From positions 1 through 17,697 of the forward strand of contig JAEEXV010000141.1 in the NCBI GenBank assembly GCA_016287975.1: a DNA stretch of 17,697 bases, in the 5' to 3' direction. Shown here piece after piece: positions 1 through 6,878 of the stretch. The position numbers and the translations under genes were made by a program. How positions within the stretch are numbered: position 1 is the first letter of the stretch; the number at the start of each line of letters is the position of its first letter. The notes under the pieces were generated by a model. The model did not search any database. It was not told the DNA's origin and saw only the letters and a list, made by a program, of their open reading frames with translations. The stretch comes from Lentisphaeria bacterium. Its GTDB lineage: Bacteria > Verrucomicrobiota > Lentisphaeria > Oligosphaerales > Oligosphaeraceae.

Positions 1-3000
1 AGGACCTCGGGCGGGCAGGCGGCCTTGTGCTGGCTGGCGCCGACGGGGAGGCGGAGGGCCTTGCCGCCGACATGGAGCGTGCAGGGGCGCGGTGCCTCGA
101 CGCGGAGCTCGCCCTCCTCCAGGCGCCACTCGAGGTTCACGGGCGCGTCGCAGCGGAGGAGGTCGCCGATGGCCTGGATGGCGACGCCGTGGACGGCGTT
201 TCCAGTGGCGAGGAGGAGCCGCCCCTCGCCTGGCTGGCCGCACCGCACGAGAGCGGGTTCGGGGAGGCGGAGCATCGCCGCGTTGGGCGCGAGGCGGGTG
301 CAGGCGGTCTCGGCGGCGGGGCGCGGCGTGAAGAGGGTGAACCAGGTGCGGGGGGCGTCGGCGGAGAGCGTGGCGGGGAAGGCGTAGACGGAGAGATTGC
401 CAGTCAACTGGTCGGCGAGGCTCTCGCGGTGCTGCTCCTGGCGCGGCGCCACGGGGTCGCAGAAACTCATGCCGCCCTCGCGCGTCTCGAACGGCCTGCG
501 GCTCATCAGGAGCGCGACGAAGGCGAGGGTGTATTTGCCAGGATGCGTCGGGGAAGGCGCCGCGGCTTCGAGTTCCAGGCGGTGCACCCCCGCGGGAAGG
601 GCGTGGCGGCCCAGGTCGATCTGGAGCACCTGCGCGCGCGCCGAGTGGAGCGAGAGGCCCTCGCGCAGCAGTTTGCCGTCCAGGTAGAGATTGCAGGTGC
701 CTCGGTCGGTGTAGGCGTAGAAGCGTCCTTGCAGGATGCCCTCGAAAGGCTGGTCGGTGGTGAACTCGACGACGAGGCGCTGCCCCTTGGCGGTGGCCTG
801 GCACAGCAGCGTCGGCACGCTGGTGAGGCGCTTGGTCGGCACGCCTTCGGGGACAGTACGACAGGCGCTGGCGGCGGTGACCTCGATCTCCGCATGGGCG
901 GTGCGGTCGACAAGGCGGACCTCTCCAGGGCGGTCGCCAGGGCGGGCCTCGATGCCAGGGCCGTGCTCCCAGTTGAACACCAGGTCGTACTGCTGCGGCT
1001 TCCGCTCGCGTTCCGTGATGGTGTCGGCGACGATGGCGGCGCCTGGAATGCGCAGGACGGCGCGCTCCCAGTCGGCGCTGGGGGAGACTGGGAGCGACGC
1101 GATGAACGCGGCGGTGCCGCCCAGGGCGACGGCGGCCTTCTCCTCGGCGGAGGAGGGCATGGCGGAGAAGGCGATGCCGTCCCGTCGCGCCCAGAGGTGG
1201 GTCAGATATCCCGCGAGGAGCGGCATCTGGTCGAGGGTGAGAGTGAAGAGGGCGAGGGCGTGGAGGGGCTGCCGCAGGATGGTGTCGAGATGTCCGTCGA
1301 GGAGGATGAAGTCGCCGCCGTGGTTGTCCTCGCGCCATGAGGCGAAGTGGAAGGCGGCGGCGGGGTCGGCGAAGGGCAGTTTCCATTCGCGCTGCTCGGG
1401 TTTGGATTCGGGGCGGGCGACGAGCCACGTGCGGGACGGCGGGGCGGTGTTCGTGGCGTATCCCCTGGGGCCTGGGGCGAAGGACTGCCCGAGGCGGGTG
1501 CCTGGAGGCAGGCGCAGCAGTTTTTCGATTTCCAGGGGTGCCTGGTCCTCCATGAGCCAGGCGAGGCGGCGCAGCATCCCGAGGGGGACGTAGTGGATGA
1601 TGCGGTCGCGGTGGGTGTTGCCCGCGAGGGTGGCGAGGGCATTGTGGAGCGAGTGGAGGACGTGCCGGGGGATCTTCCCTTTTTTCCCTGCGAGGAGCAG
1701 ATAGAGGGGGACGGCCTCCATGCCAGAGGGGAACCAGGTCAGGTTGCCGCCCTCGCCCAGGACGTAGCGGTATTTGTCGAGGGAGGCGAAGGAGTTCTCG
1801 ACGGCGCGGAGGGCCTCCGCGAGTTCAGGCTCTGGATAGACCTTGGCGAGATGGCGCGCGACGGTGTAGAGCGAGAGCGCGGCCCACTGCTGGTGGCGGC
1901 TGCCGACGCAGTCGGCGGGCGTGCCTGTCTGGAAGATGCCGCAGCCGTTGGCGGTGTCGCGCCAGTGCATGTACTGTCGGAAGAGGGCGGCGGTGACGGC
2001 GGCGCGCTCCTCGTCGCTGAAGGCGGGGTGGTTCTCGACCATGCTCCAGTAGAGGTTCGCCATGGGCGCGATGTAGTGGTAGGGGGAGGCGAGGGGGTCG
2101 CCTGGGTTTCGGAAAGCCGAGGGGTCGCTCCGCAGCAAGGCGAGCTCCTCGGGGCGCTTCGGGAAGGCGAGGGCGAGGAAGCGCCGCGCGTGGCGCGCGT
2201 CGCCAGTCGCGTGGAACATCGCCAGATGCCGCGCGAGGAGGTTCCAGCCGAAGTAGCGCGGGCCGTATCCCGCCGACTGGTCGTAGGTGTCCGCGTTGTC
2301 GATGTCCTTCGGCGGGCGCCATTGCGGTGAGAGGCGGATGTCCCACGCGAAGGGCACGCGCCGCGCGCCGTCCGCCGTGCGCGGCGCGGCCTTCAGCCAC
2401 TGCGCGACGCATTCCGCGGCGGCGCGGACGCCGTTCTCGTCGGAGCCGCCTGCGAGGATGTAGTCGACGCCGTCGCCAGCGGGGTCGAGGAGGGTTCTGG
2501 CGGCATGTCCGCCAGGGCCAGGATAGTCGAGGTCCACGATGCAGTGGTGGCGGTCGTAGAGGTCGCTGATGAGGGCGTTGGTGTTGCGGTTGCCCAGGAG
2601 GATGTAGCATTTCCGTCCGCGCGGTGCCTCGGCGGCGCGGAAGACGGGGAGTGCCAGTCCCGCCGCCGCGCGCAGCGCCTGCGCGGCGTCTCCGAAGTCG
2701 CCGCCATCTGGCAGGACGATGGGCGTCTCCCTGTCCACCGTCAGCGCCTTCGGGCGCGGGCGCAGCAGTTGCGGATTGTAGCGGGCATGGCCGTGCAGCC
2801 GCAGGCTCGGGCGCTGGATGCGGAAGTCCGTCTTCCCAGGCTGGGCATAGATATAGGCGCGCAGGGAGGTGGTGCCGGCGGGCGCGCGCGCCGTGATCTG
2901 CATCTGGCCGCCCGCGCCCGTTTCCCATTTGCGCTGCGCGATCTTCTTCGAGGGCAGGAAGCGCAGCTGCAGGAAGACGCCGTCGCCAGAGAGTTCCGCG

Positions 3001-3227
3001 AGGGCGGCGGAGAGCCGATAGGAGCAGCCTTCGGCGGCGGCGGGCGCCTCGCACCAGATGCCCGCGCCCGCGTCGGCGCGGTCGTCGACCACGCGCACCC
3101 CGTCCGCCCCGTCCGCCTCCACGCGCCCGCGACCGTAAGTCTTCCAGACGCGTCCCCCGAGGGTGAACTCCGCCGCGGCGGCCAGCAGGCACGCCAGCAG
3201 CGCCAATGCCGCGCAACGTCTTGCCAT
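1..3227 (-). CDS. Large secreted protein, GH67 N-terminal-like plus helical-toroid-like region; C-terminus cut by window edge
   Basis: The frame is open from an ATG at 3227 to the window edge, 1075 codons with no stop, so the C-terminus is missing. I checked the frame at the start, near 2330, near 1735 and at the left edge. The protein opens with a signal peptide (MARRCAALALLACLLAAAAE) and a beta-rich segment to about residue 150. At about 155-280 there is a fold like the N-terminal domain of alpha-glucuronidases and DUF4838 proteins (PIVLPDGGDF, then DYILAGGSDENGVRAAAECV). From about 310 to 560 it is helix-rich with Trp, Tyr and His, for example GYGPRYFGWN and GSRHQQW, which recalls alpha/alpha-toroid polysaccharide lyases and heparinase II/III-like proteins. 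Beta-rich sequence follows (SWREDNHGGDF near 635). It is the last visible gene of operon A, 9 bp after the pseudopilin stop. A secreted polysaccharide lyase or hydrolase is likely, but no catalytic residue is assigned. CCGG occurs only twice. Confidence 0.8.
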   Translation of the reverse strand, partial: MARRCAALALLACLLAAAAEFTLGGRVWKTYGRGRVEADGADGVRVVDDRADAGAGIWCEAPAAAEGCSYRLSAALAELSGDGVFLQLRFLPSKKIAQRKWETGAGGQMQITARAPAGTTSLRAYIYAQPGKTDFRIQRPSLRLHGHARYNPQLLRPRPKALTVDRETPIVLPDGGDFGDAAQALRAAAGLALPVFRAAEAPRGRKCYILLGNRNTNALISDLYDRHHCIVDLDYPGPGGHAARTLLDPAGDGVDYILAGGSDENGVRAAAECVAQWLKAAPRTADGARRVPFAWDIRLSPQWRPPKDIDNADTYDQSAGYGPRYFGWNLLARHLAMFHATGDARHARRFLALAFPKRPEELALLRSDPSAFRNPGDPLASPYHYIAPMANLYWSMVENHPAFSDEERAAVTAALFRQYMHWRDTANGCGIFQTGTPADCVGSRHQQWAALSLYTVARHLAKVYPEPELAEALRAVENSFASLDKYRYVLGEGGNLTWFPSGMEAVPLYLLLAGKKGKIPRHVLHSLHNALATLAGNTHRDRIIHYVPLGMLRRLAWLMEDQAPLEIEKLLRLPPGTRLGQSFAPGPRGYATNTAPPSRTWLVARPESKPEQREWKLPFADPAAAFHFASWREDNHGGDFILLDGHLDTILRQPLHALALFTLTLDQMPLLAGYLTHLWARRDGIAFSAMPSSAEEKAAVALGGTAAFIASLPVSPSADWERAVLRIPGAAIVADTITERERKPQQYDLVFNWEHGPGIEARPGDRPGEVRLVDRTAHAEIEVTAASACRTVPEGVPTKRLTSVPTLLCQATAKGQRLVVEFTTDQPFEGILQGRFYAYTDRGTCNLYLDGKLLREGLSLHSARAQVLQIDLGRHALPAGVHRLELEAAAPSPTHPGKYTLAFVALLMSRRPFETREGGMSFCDPVAPRQEQHRESLADQLTGNLSVYAFPATLSADAPRTWFTLFTPRPAAETACTRLAPNAAMLRLPEPALVRCGQPGEGRLLLATGNAVHGVAIQAIGDLLRCDAPVNLEWRLEEGELRVEAPRPCTLHVGGKALRLPVGASQHKAACPPEV

Positions 3228-3236
3228 GAGGGTAGG

Positions 3237-3983
3237 CTATTCCCTGGTGGAGGCCCAGCCGCTGCGAGTCCAGTTGTTCGGGTTGCCGTTGTGGCGGAAG
3301 AGCTGCGCGCGCTCGTAGACGTTCGAGTACACGCCGTCGCCCTTCTGGGTCGACGCATGGCCGTCCGCCCACAGGACGTTGTAGTCCTTCAGGCCGTTGT
3401 GGCGCGGATGGACGTTCTCGTTGCCGCCAGTGTAGTTGTCCTGGGCGAAGTAGTAGCCTGTCTGGTTGACGCGGTGCCAGGCGTCCACCACCGCGACCAT
3501 CTTGGCGGGGGTGGCGATGCGGCCCTGCTTGCACGGGATGTTCTTCGGCTTGGTCGGGAAGAACTCCGCCGAGGTCTTGCGCCAGGTGCCCAGGTGCCAG
3601 TAGTTGTAGCCGTAGTGGACGGTCGAGTTCGAGATGATGCGTGCCGAGTAGGCGGGGCAGCGGAAGATGGAGCCGTTCAGGAACGCCTGCGGGATCTGGC
3701 CGTTTTCATCGACCGAGGCCGAGAGGTACTTGGTCATCAGCACATCGCTCCAGAGGTTGTCCTTGGTGCCTGCGGCGTTGTGGATGAACGAATGCGGGAA
3801 GAAGTCGTCGTTGTCGCCCAGATACATCATCAGCAGCGTCCCGATCTGTTTCTCGTTGCTGACGCAGCGGATCGAGTGCGCCTTCTCACGCGCCTTGGAC
3901 AGGGCGGGCAGCAGCATCGAGGCCAGGATCGCGATGATCGCGATGACTACCAGGAGTTCAATCAGCGTGAATTGCTTTTTCAT
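3237..3983 (-). CDS. Pseudopilin (prepilin-type N-terminal methylation domain)
   Basis: A 248-residue protein starting at ATG 3983, with an AAAGG ribosome site six bases upstream. It begins MKKQ and then the class III prepilin signature [11 protein letters not shown]. Cleavage would fall before Phe5, leaving Glu as residue 5 of the mature protein, the residue needed for pilin methylation and assembly. One hydrophobic helix follows, to about residue 28, then a soluble domain rich in Tyr, Asn and Trp. Near the end, [17 protein letters not shown] resembles the H-X9-DG motif of PVC-group pilin-like proteins, with a longer His-to-DG gap. The residue before the cleavage site is Gln, not the usual Gly. 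The gene lies 53 bp after the oxidoreductase and 9 bp before the large secreted protein. The family is expected to be exported by type II secretion or type IV pilus-like machinery. The ligand or partner is unknown. Confidence 0.93.
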   Translation of the reverse strand: MKKQFTLIELLVVIAIIAILASMLLPALSKAREKAHSIRCVSNEKQIGTLLMMYLGDNDDFFPHSFIHNAAGTKDNLWSDVLMTKYLSASVDENGQIPQAFLNGSIFRCPAYSARIISNSTVHYGYNYWHLGTWRKTSAEFFPTKPKNIPCKQGRIATPAKMVAVVDAWHRVNQTGYYFAQDNYTGGNENVHPRHNGLKDYNVLWADGHASTQKGDGVYSNVYERAQLFRHNGNPNNWTRSGWASTRE

Positions 3984-4036
3984 AGGTGCCTTTCTGGTTG
4001 GTTGTGGTTGTTTCGGTTGAAAATGGTTCCATTCCT

Positions 4037-5206
4037 TCATCCCCCGAATGGGACGGGGCGCTTCTTCTCGAGCGAGTCCAGCAGGGCCAGTGCGAGTTCG
4101 GTGGCCTTGGCGCCGTCGGCGCCCGAGGCGTTGTCGGGCGGGGTTCCCTCCTGGAAGCACTGGGCGAAATGTTCGAGGGACTGGCTCCATCCCTTGTCGG
4201 GGCAGAAAGTCTTGAGCTCCAGGTTCTCCTGGTGGTAGTCGCGGATGTCGAAGGGGAGGCGCGTGGCGCGCCGCGGCATGACGTTGGCGACGCCGAGCTT
4301 CTCCCAGTCCACGCGGAACTGGGGGGCGACATAGTCGTCGCGGTAGTGGGCCTGGTAGAGTTCGTAGAACTCGAAGCCGTATTGGAGGACCTCGGCGGCG
4401 TGCTCGCCGCGGTAGGGCGGGAAGAGGCGGTCGGCCTCGCCTGGGAAGCCGCGCACGCGCATGTCGACGAAGTCCTGCACGCAGATGGTCTTGTCCTGCC
4501 CGTAGACCTCCATGTTCTCCTTCCAGAAGGAGGTGGCGCCGACGGAGCCGCACATCAACTGGAACTGGGAGCCGTCCGCGAAGGAGAGGATGCAGCAGTT
4601 GTTGAGGAGGCGGTCGCCAGTCATGTAGACCTCCGCGGGATCCGCGCCGAAGAACCAGCGCGCCAGGTCGAGCAGGTGGCATCCCTCGTAGAGGATGCGC
4701 GGCTGGGTGCTGTAGAAACTGTCGTGGACATGCGAACTCTGGTTCATCATGCGGTAGTTCACGAACCACGGGCGGCGCGCCTGCCCCATCAGCGTCTTCG
4801 CAAGGCGGTACGATGGGGCGAAGCGGCGGTTGAAGCCGATTGCGAGGCGGCCTTGGTTCCGCCGCTCCGCGGCCAGGACGGACTGCGCCTCCTCCTCGTT
4901 CTCGGCCATCGGCTTCTCGCACAGCACCCACTTCCCTGCGTCCAGCGATTCCACAATCAGCCTGGCGTGCAGATCCTGCTTGGTGCCGACGACCACGATG
5001 TCGATCTCGGGATCCTCCAGCAGACGGCGGTAGTCCCCCGTCACATAGCCGACCTGCGGCGACCCCCGCCAGCGCGACTGCACCGCCTCGCTCACGTCCG
5101 CGATCGCGCGCACCTCCATGCGCTCGCTCGCCAGCGCCGTCGCCAGATGATGCGCCGTGATGAAGCCCCCCGCCCCGATGAATCCCATGCGAACCCGATT
5201 GCCCAA
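4037..5206 (-). CDS. Gfo/Idh/MocA-family NAD(P)-dependent oxidoreductase
   Basis: A 389-residue cytoplasmic protein. The Rossmann motif [13 protein letters not shown] is at residues 8-20. The family's EKP motif is at 97-99, with Lys98 the usual catalytic lysine, and the [11 protein letters not shown] block at about 175-185 carries the expected active-site His177. The length is normal for the family, which oxidises or reduces sugars, inositols or sugar acids with a nicotinamide cofactor; the substrate cannot be told from the sequence. I chose the TTG at 5206 because GGGAG lies seven bases upstream. The alternative ATG at 5188 has no good ribosome site and would still keep the Rossmann motif. 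It is the first gene of operon A, behind a near-consensus promoter, and is divergent from the GntR-type regulator. It has no CCGG sites. Confidence 0.93.
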   Translation of the reverse strand: MGNRVRMGFIGAGGFITAHHLATALASERMEVRAIADVSEAVQSRWRGSPQVGYVTGDYRRLLEDPEIDIVVVGTKQDLHARLIVESLDAGKWVLCEKPMAENEEEAQSVLAAERRNQGRLAIGFNRRFAPSYRLAKTLMGQARRPWFVNYRMMNQSSHVHDSFYSTQPRILYEGCHLLDLARWFFGADPAEVYMTGDRLLNNCCILSFADGSQFQLMCGSVGATSFWKENMEVYGQDKTICVQDFVDMRVRGFPGEADRLFPPYRGEHAAEVLQYGFEFYELYQAHYRDDYVAPQFRVDWEKLGVANVMPRRATRLPFDIRDYHQENLELKTFCPDKGWSQSLEHFAQCFQEGTPPDNASGADGAKATELALALLDSLEKKRPVPFGG

Positions 5207-5252
5207 AACCTGTCTCCCAAGAAAACATGAATGCTAATAAGCACTTTTCCAA

Positions 5253-5281
5253 ATTATAATGCCTGAACGGGTGTTTTTCAA
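5253..5281 (-). promoter_or_regulatory. Near-consensus sigma-70-type promoter of operon A
   Basis: On the minus strand the -35 box TTGAAA (5276-5281) and the -10 box TATAAT (5253-5258) are separated by exactly 17 bases, a five-of-six and a six-of-six match to the housekeeping consensus. Transcription would begin near 5246 and leave a leader of about 40 bases before the TTG at 5206. A promoter this good upstream of a divergent regulator suggests control by repression. Confidence 0.72.
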
Positions 5282-5285
5282 TGCC

Positions 5286-5295
5286 TTGGATCCAA
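5286..5295. promoter_or_regulatory. Palindrome TTGGATCCAA just upstream of the operon A promoter
   Basis: A perfect 10-base palindrome four bases upstream of the -35 box of operon A, in AT-rich sequence between the divergent genes. It could be half of an operator, but ten bases is short enough to occur by chance. Confidence 0.25.
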
Positions 5296-5324
5296 AAAAA
5301 AGCGTGTGGAGTGAAGATTTTGCA

Positions 5325-5337
5325 TTACAGTATGTAA
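5325..5337. promoter_or_regulatory. Inverted repeat TTACA-GTA-TGTAA, candidate operator of the GntR-type regulator
   Basis: Perfect five-base arms around a three-base centre, flanked on each side by GC (5322-5323 and 5338-5339). It lies in the divergent region about 50 bases upstream of the regulator's ATG and would overlap a weak -35 (TGTAAG, 5333-5338) paired with TATAAG at 5356-5361. GntR-type dimers bind short inverted repeats, so autoregulation is plausible. This is inference. Confidence 0.35.
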
Positions 5338-5386
5338 GCAGTCATAGCAAGTGATTATAAGCATTGAACGAGGGAACTCATACGCC

Positions 5387-6739
5387 ATGCCGAACATGTC
5401 GATTGTCGCCGAGGAGGGGAGCCCGAAATACCGCAGGCTGTATGAGCAGTTGCGGGAATCGATCGAGGCGCGCCGCTGGCTGCCAGGGGCGAAGATGCCG
5501 TCGGAGCGGGAATTGATTCGGGAGACGGGGCTGAGCCTGCCGACGGTGCGTCGGGCGTACGACGAGTTGATGCGGCAGGGCTATGTGGCGCGCATCCAGG
5601 GGCGCGGGACGCTGGTGCTGGAGCGCAAGTCGGAGTTGCCGCTTCTGCGCGTGGGCATCTATTCGAGCCGGGAGATCTACGAGGCGTACAGGGGCGTCTT
5701 CGCGGCGCTGGGGCGTGAGCAGGGGCTGCCGTACCAGCCTGAGGCGCAGCTGCTGCATGCGGGCGTGGGGCTGGAGGAGGCCTACCGGCACTTCGACGCA
5801 GTGCTGCCAGGCCCCGTGCTGTTGGGTGAGGCGCTGGCGAAGGATCTCGCGGCGCCGCTTCGGGGGCGCATCTCGCGCAACCGCCTGGATCATCCAGGAC
5901 TGTTCGCCGACTATTTGCAGGACGACGCGCTGCGGGCGATGCCGCTGACCTGGAGCCCCCTGGCGCTCTGCTGCAACCTCGATGTGCTGCGCAAAATCGG
6001 CTACGAGCCGCCCGATCGGCTGCGCCGTGAGGATTTGATGGCCATCTCCGATGCGGTCGCCGCCTGCCGCCGCAGCAGCGGCGAGACGCTCTTTTCGTTT
6101 CCCTGCACCACTTTCGCGCACTACCGCTGGCTGCCGTTCTTCTGGGAGGCGGGGTGCGACCTCTTCAGCGGCGGCGCCTGCGACACGGGGGCGCTGTGGG
6201 AGGCGGTGGAGTTTCTGCGCCGCCTCTACCAGCATGAGACCTGCTTCCTGTGCCCGCGGATGGTGCCGCTGCTCAACGAGGAACTCTTTGCGCGCGGCGA
6301 CTTCGCCTTCTGTTTCCTCTTCAGCTACCAATACGACTACATCCTGCGCCACGCGGCGGGGCGCTTCGCGTGCCGCCTGTACGAGTTCCCGTCGGGGGAG
6401 CGGCGCGTCACCAGCATCAACAGCATCCCCTTCACGGTCTCGCGCCATTCGCCGCGCAGGACGGAGGCCATCGACCTCTACCGCAGGCTCACCGCCAAGT
6501 CCGTGCAGGTCGAATTGTTCAGGCGCGGCGGGATGCTGCCCGTCGTGCCTGTCGCCCGCGAGGAACTCACTGGAGGTGCCTTCGACGCCGACTTCTTCCT
6601 GCGCGCCGCGACCGCCGCGCGCTGCGTCGACTGGCACCGCCACGCCGACCTCCACCGCTTCTCCGACCTCCTGTCGCTCTATCTCACCCGCCTCATCTCC
6701 CTCGCGCAATTCCAGGAGGCCTGCGCCGCCAGAGGGTAG
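5387..6739 (+). CDS. GntR-type regulator fused to an extracellular-solute-binding-protein-like sensor domain
   Basis: A 450-residue protein. Residues about 12-80 form a GntR winged helix: YRRLYEQLRESIEARRW, then the recognition segment PSERELIRETGLSLPTVRRA, then a wing ending GRGTLVLE. From about residue 87 to the end it resembles family 1 solute-binding proteins (the MalE type) rather than the LacI-like domain usual in sugar-responsive GntR proteins. The hallmark is PLTWSPLALCCNLDVLRKIGY near 185, with Trp- and Tyr-rich ligand-pocket-like stretches after it. There is no signal peptide, so the binding domain is a cytoplasmic sensor. I chose the ATG at 5387, with AGGGA 11 bases upstream; a GTG at 5351 is in frame but has no ribosome site. 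It is divergent from operon A, which it probably controls. Pro-Gly pairs here use CCA (LPGAKM, LPGPVL, HPGLF). Confidence 0.85.
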   Translation: MPNMSIVAEEGSPKYRRLYEQLRESIEARRWLPGAKMPSERELIRETGLSLPTVRRAYDELMRQGYVARIQGRGTLVLERKSELPLLRVGIYSSREIYEAYRGVFAALGREQGLPYQPEAQLLHAGVGLEEAYRHFDAVLPGPVLLGEALAKDLAAPLRGRISRNRLDHPGLFADYLQDDALRAMPLTWSPLALCCNLDVLRKIGYEPPDRLRREDLMAISDAVAACRRSSGETLFSFPCTTFAHYRWLPFFWEAGCDLFSGGACDTGALWEAVEFLRRLYQHETCFLCPRMVPLLNEELFARGDFAFCFLFSYQYDYILRHAAGRFACRLYEFPSGERRVTSINSIPFTVSRHSPRRTEAIDLYRRLTAKSVQVELFRRGGMLPVVPVAREELTGGAFDADFFLRAATAARCVDWHRHADLHRFSDLLSLYLTRLISLAQFQEACAARG

Positions 6740-6878
6740 AAGCACCCCCCCGAGCGGTGAAAAAAAACGATGGGCCCCCTGGCGGGGTGGCGGGAGCGTT
6801 GGCGCCTGGAACCCCGGCCACTTCTTCCATTACCGCCCCGCTTGGAGAACAGCGCGCTCCCATCGCGGGGCACAGGCC
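6740..6878. other. Convergent intergenic region with candidate terminator hairpins
   Basis: This 139-base gap separates the ends of the GntR-type regulator and the DUF4838 gene. It contains GCCCCGC (6835-6841) paired with GCGGGGC (6865-6871), with an inner GGAG/CTCC pair at 6844-6847 and 6857-6860. A run of eight A at 6760-6767 reads as eight T on the minus strand, preceded by a short CCCC/GGGG stem. Neither is a textbook terminator, but both could stop convergent transcripts. No gene is seen. Confidence 0.35.

Noticed and set aside
27..1340. Long plus-strand open frame of 437 codons
   Set aside because: It lies antisense to the large secreted protein; its Gly/Arg/Glu-rich, domain-free product is typical of shadows in GC-rich DNA.
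4022..4033. Small inverted repeat AATGG-TT-CCATT between the oxidoreductase and pseudopilin 1
   Set aside because: The five-base arms and two-base loop are too small to form a real terminator or regulator site.
2505..4238. Plus-strand open frame of 577 codons
   Set aside because: It runs antisense across three well-supported minus-strand genes and shows no domain.
3984..5252. N-terminal extension of pseudopilin 1 to ATG 5252
   Set aside because: The extra 420 residues are an out-of-frame reading of the oxidoreductase gene. The pilin leader must be at the N-terminus, and ATG 3983 has a ribosome site.
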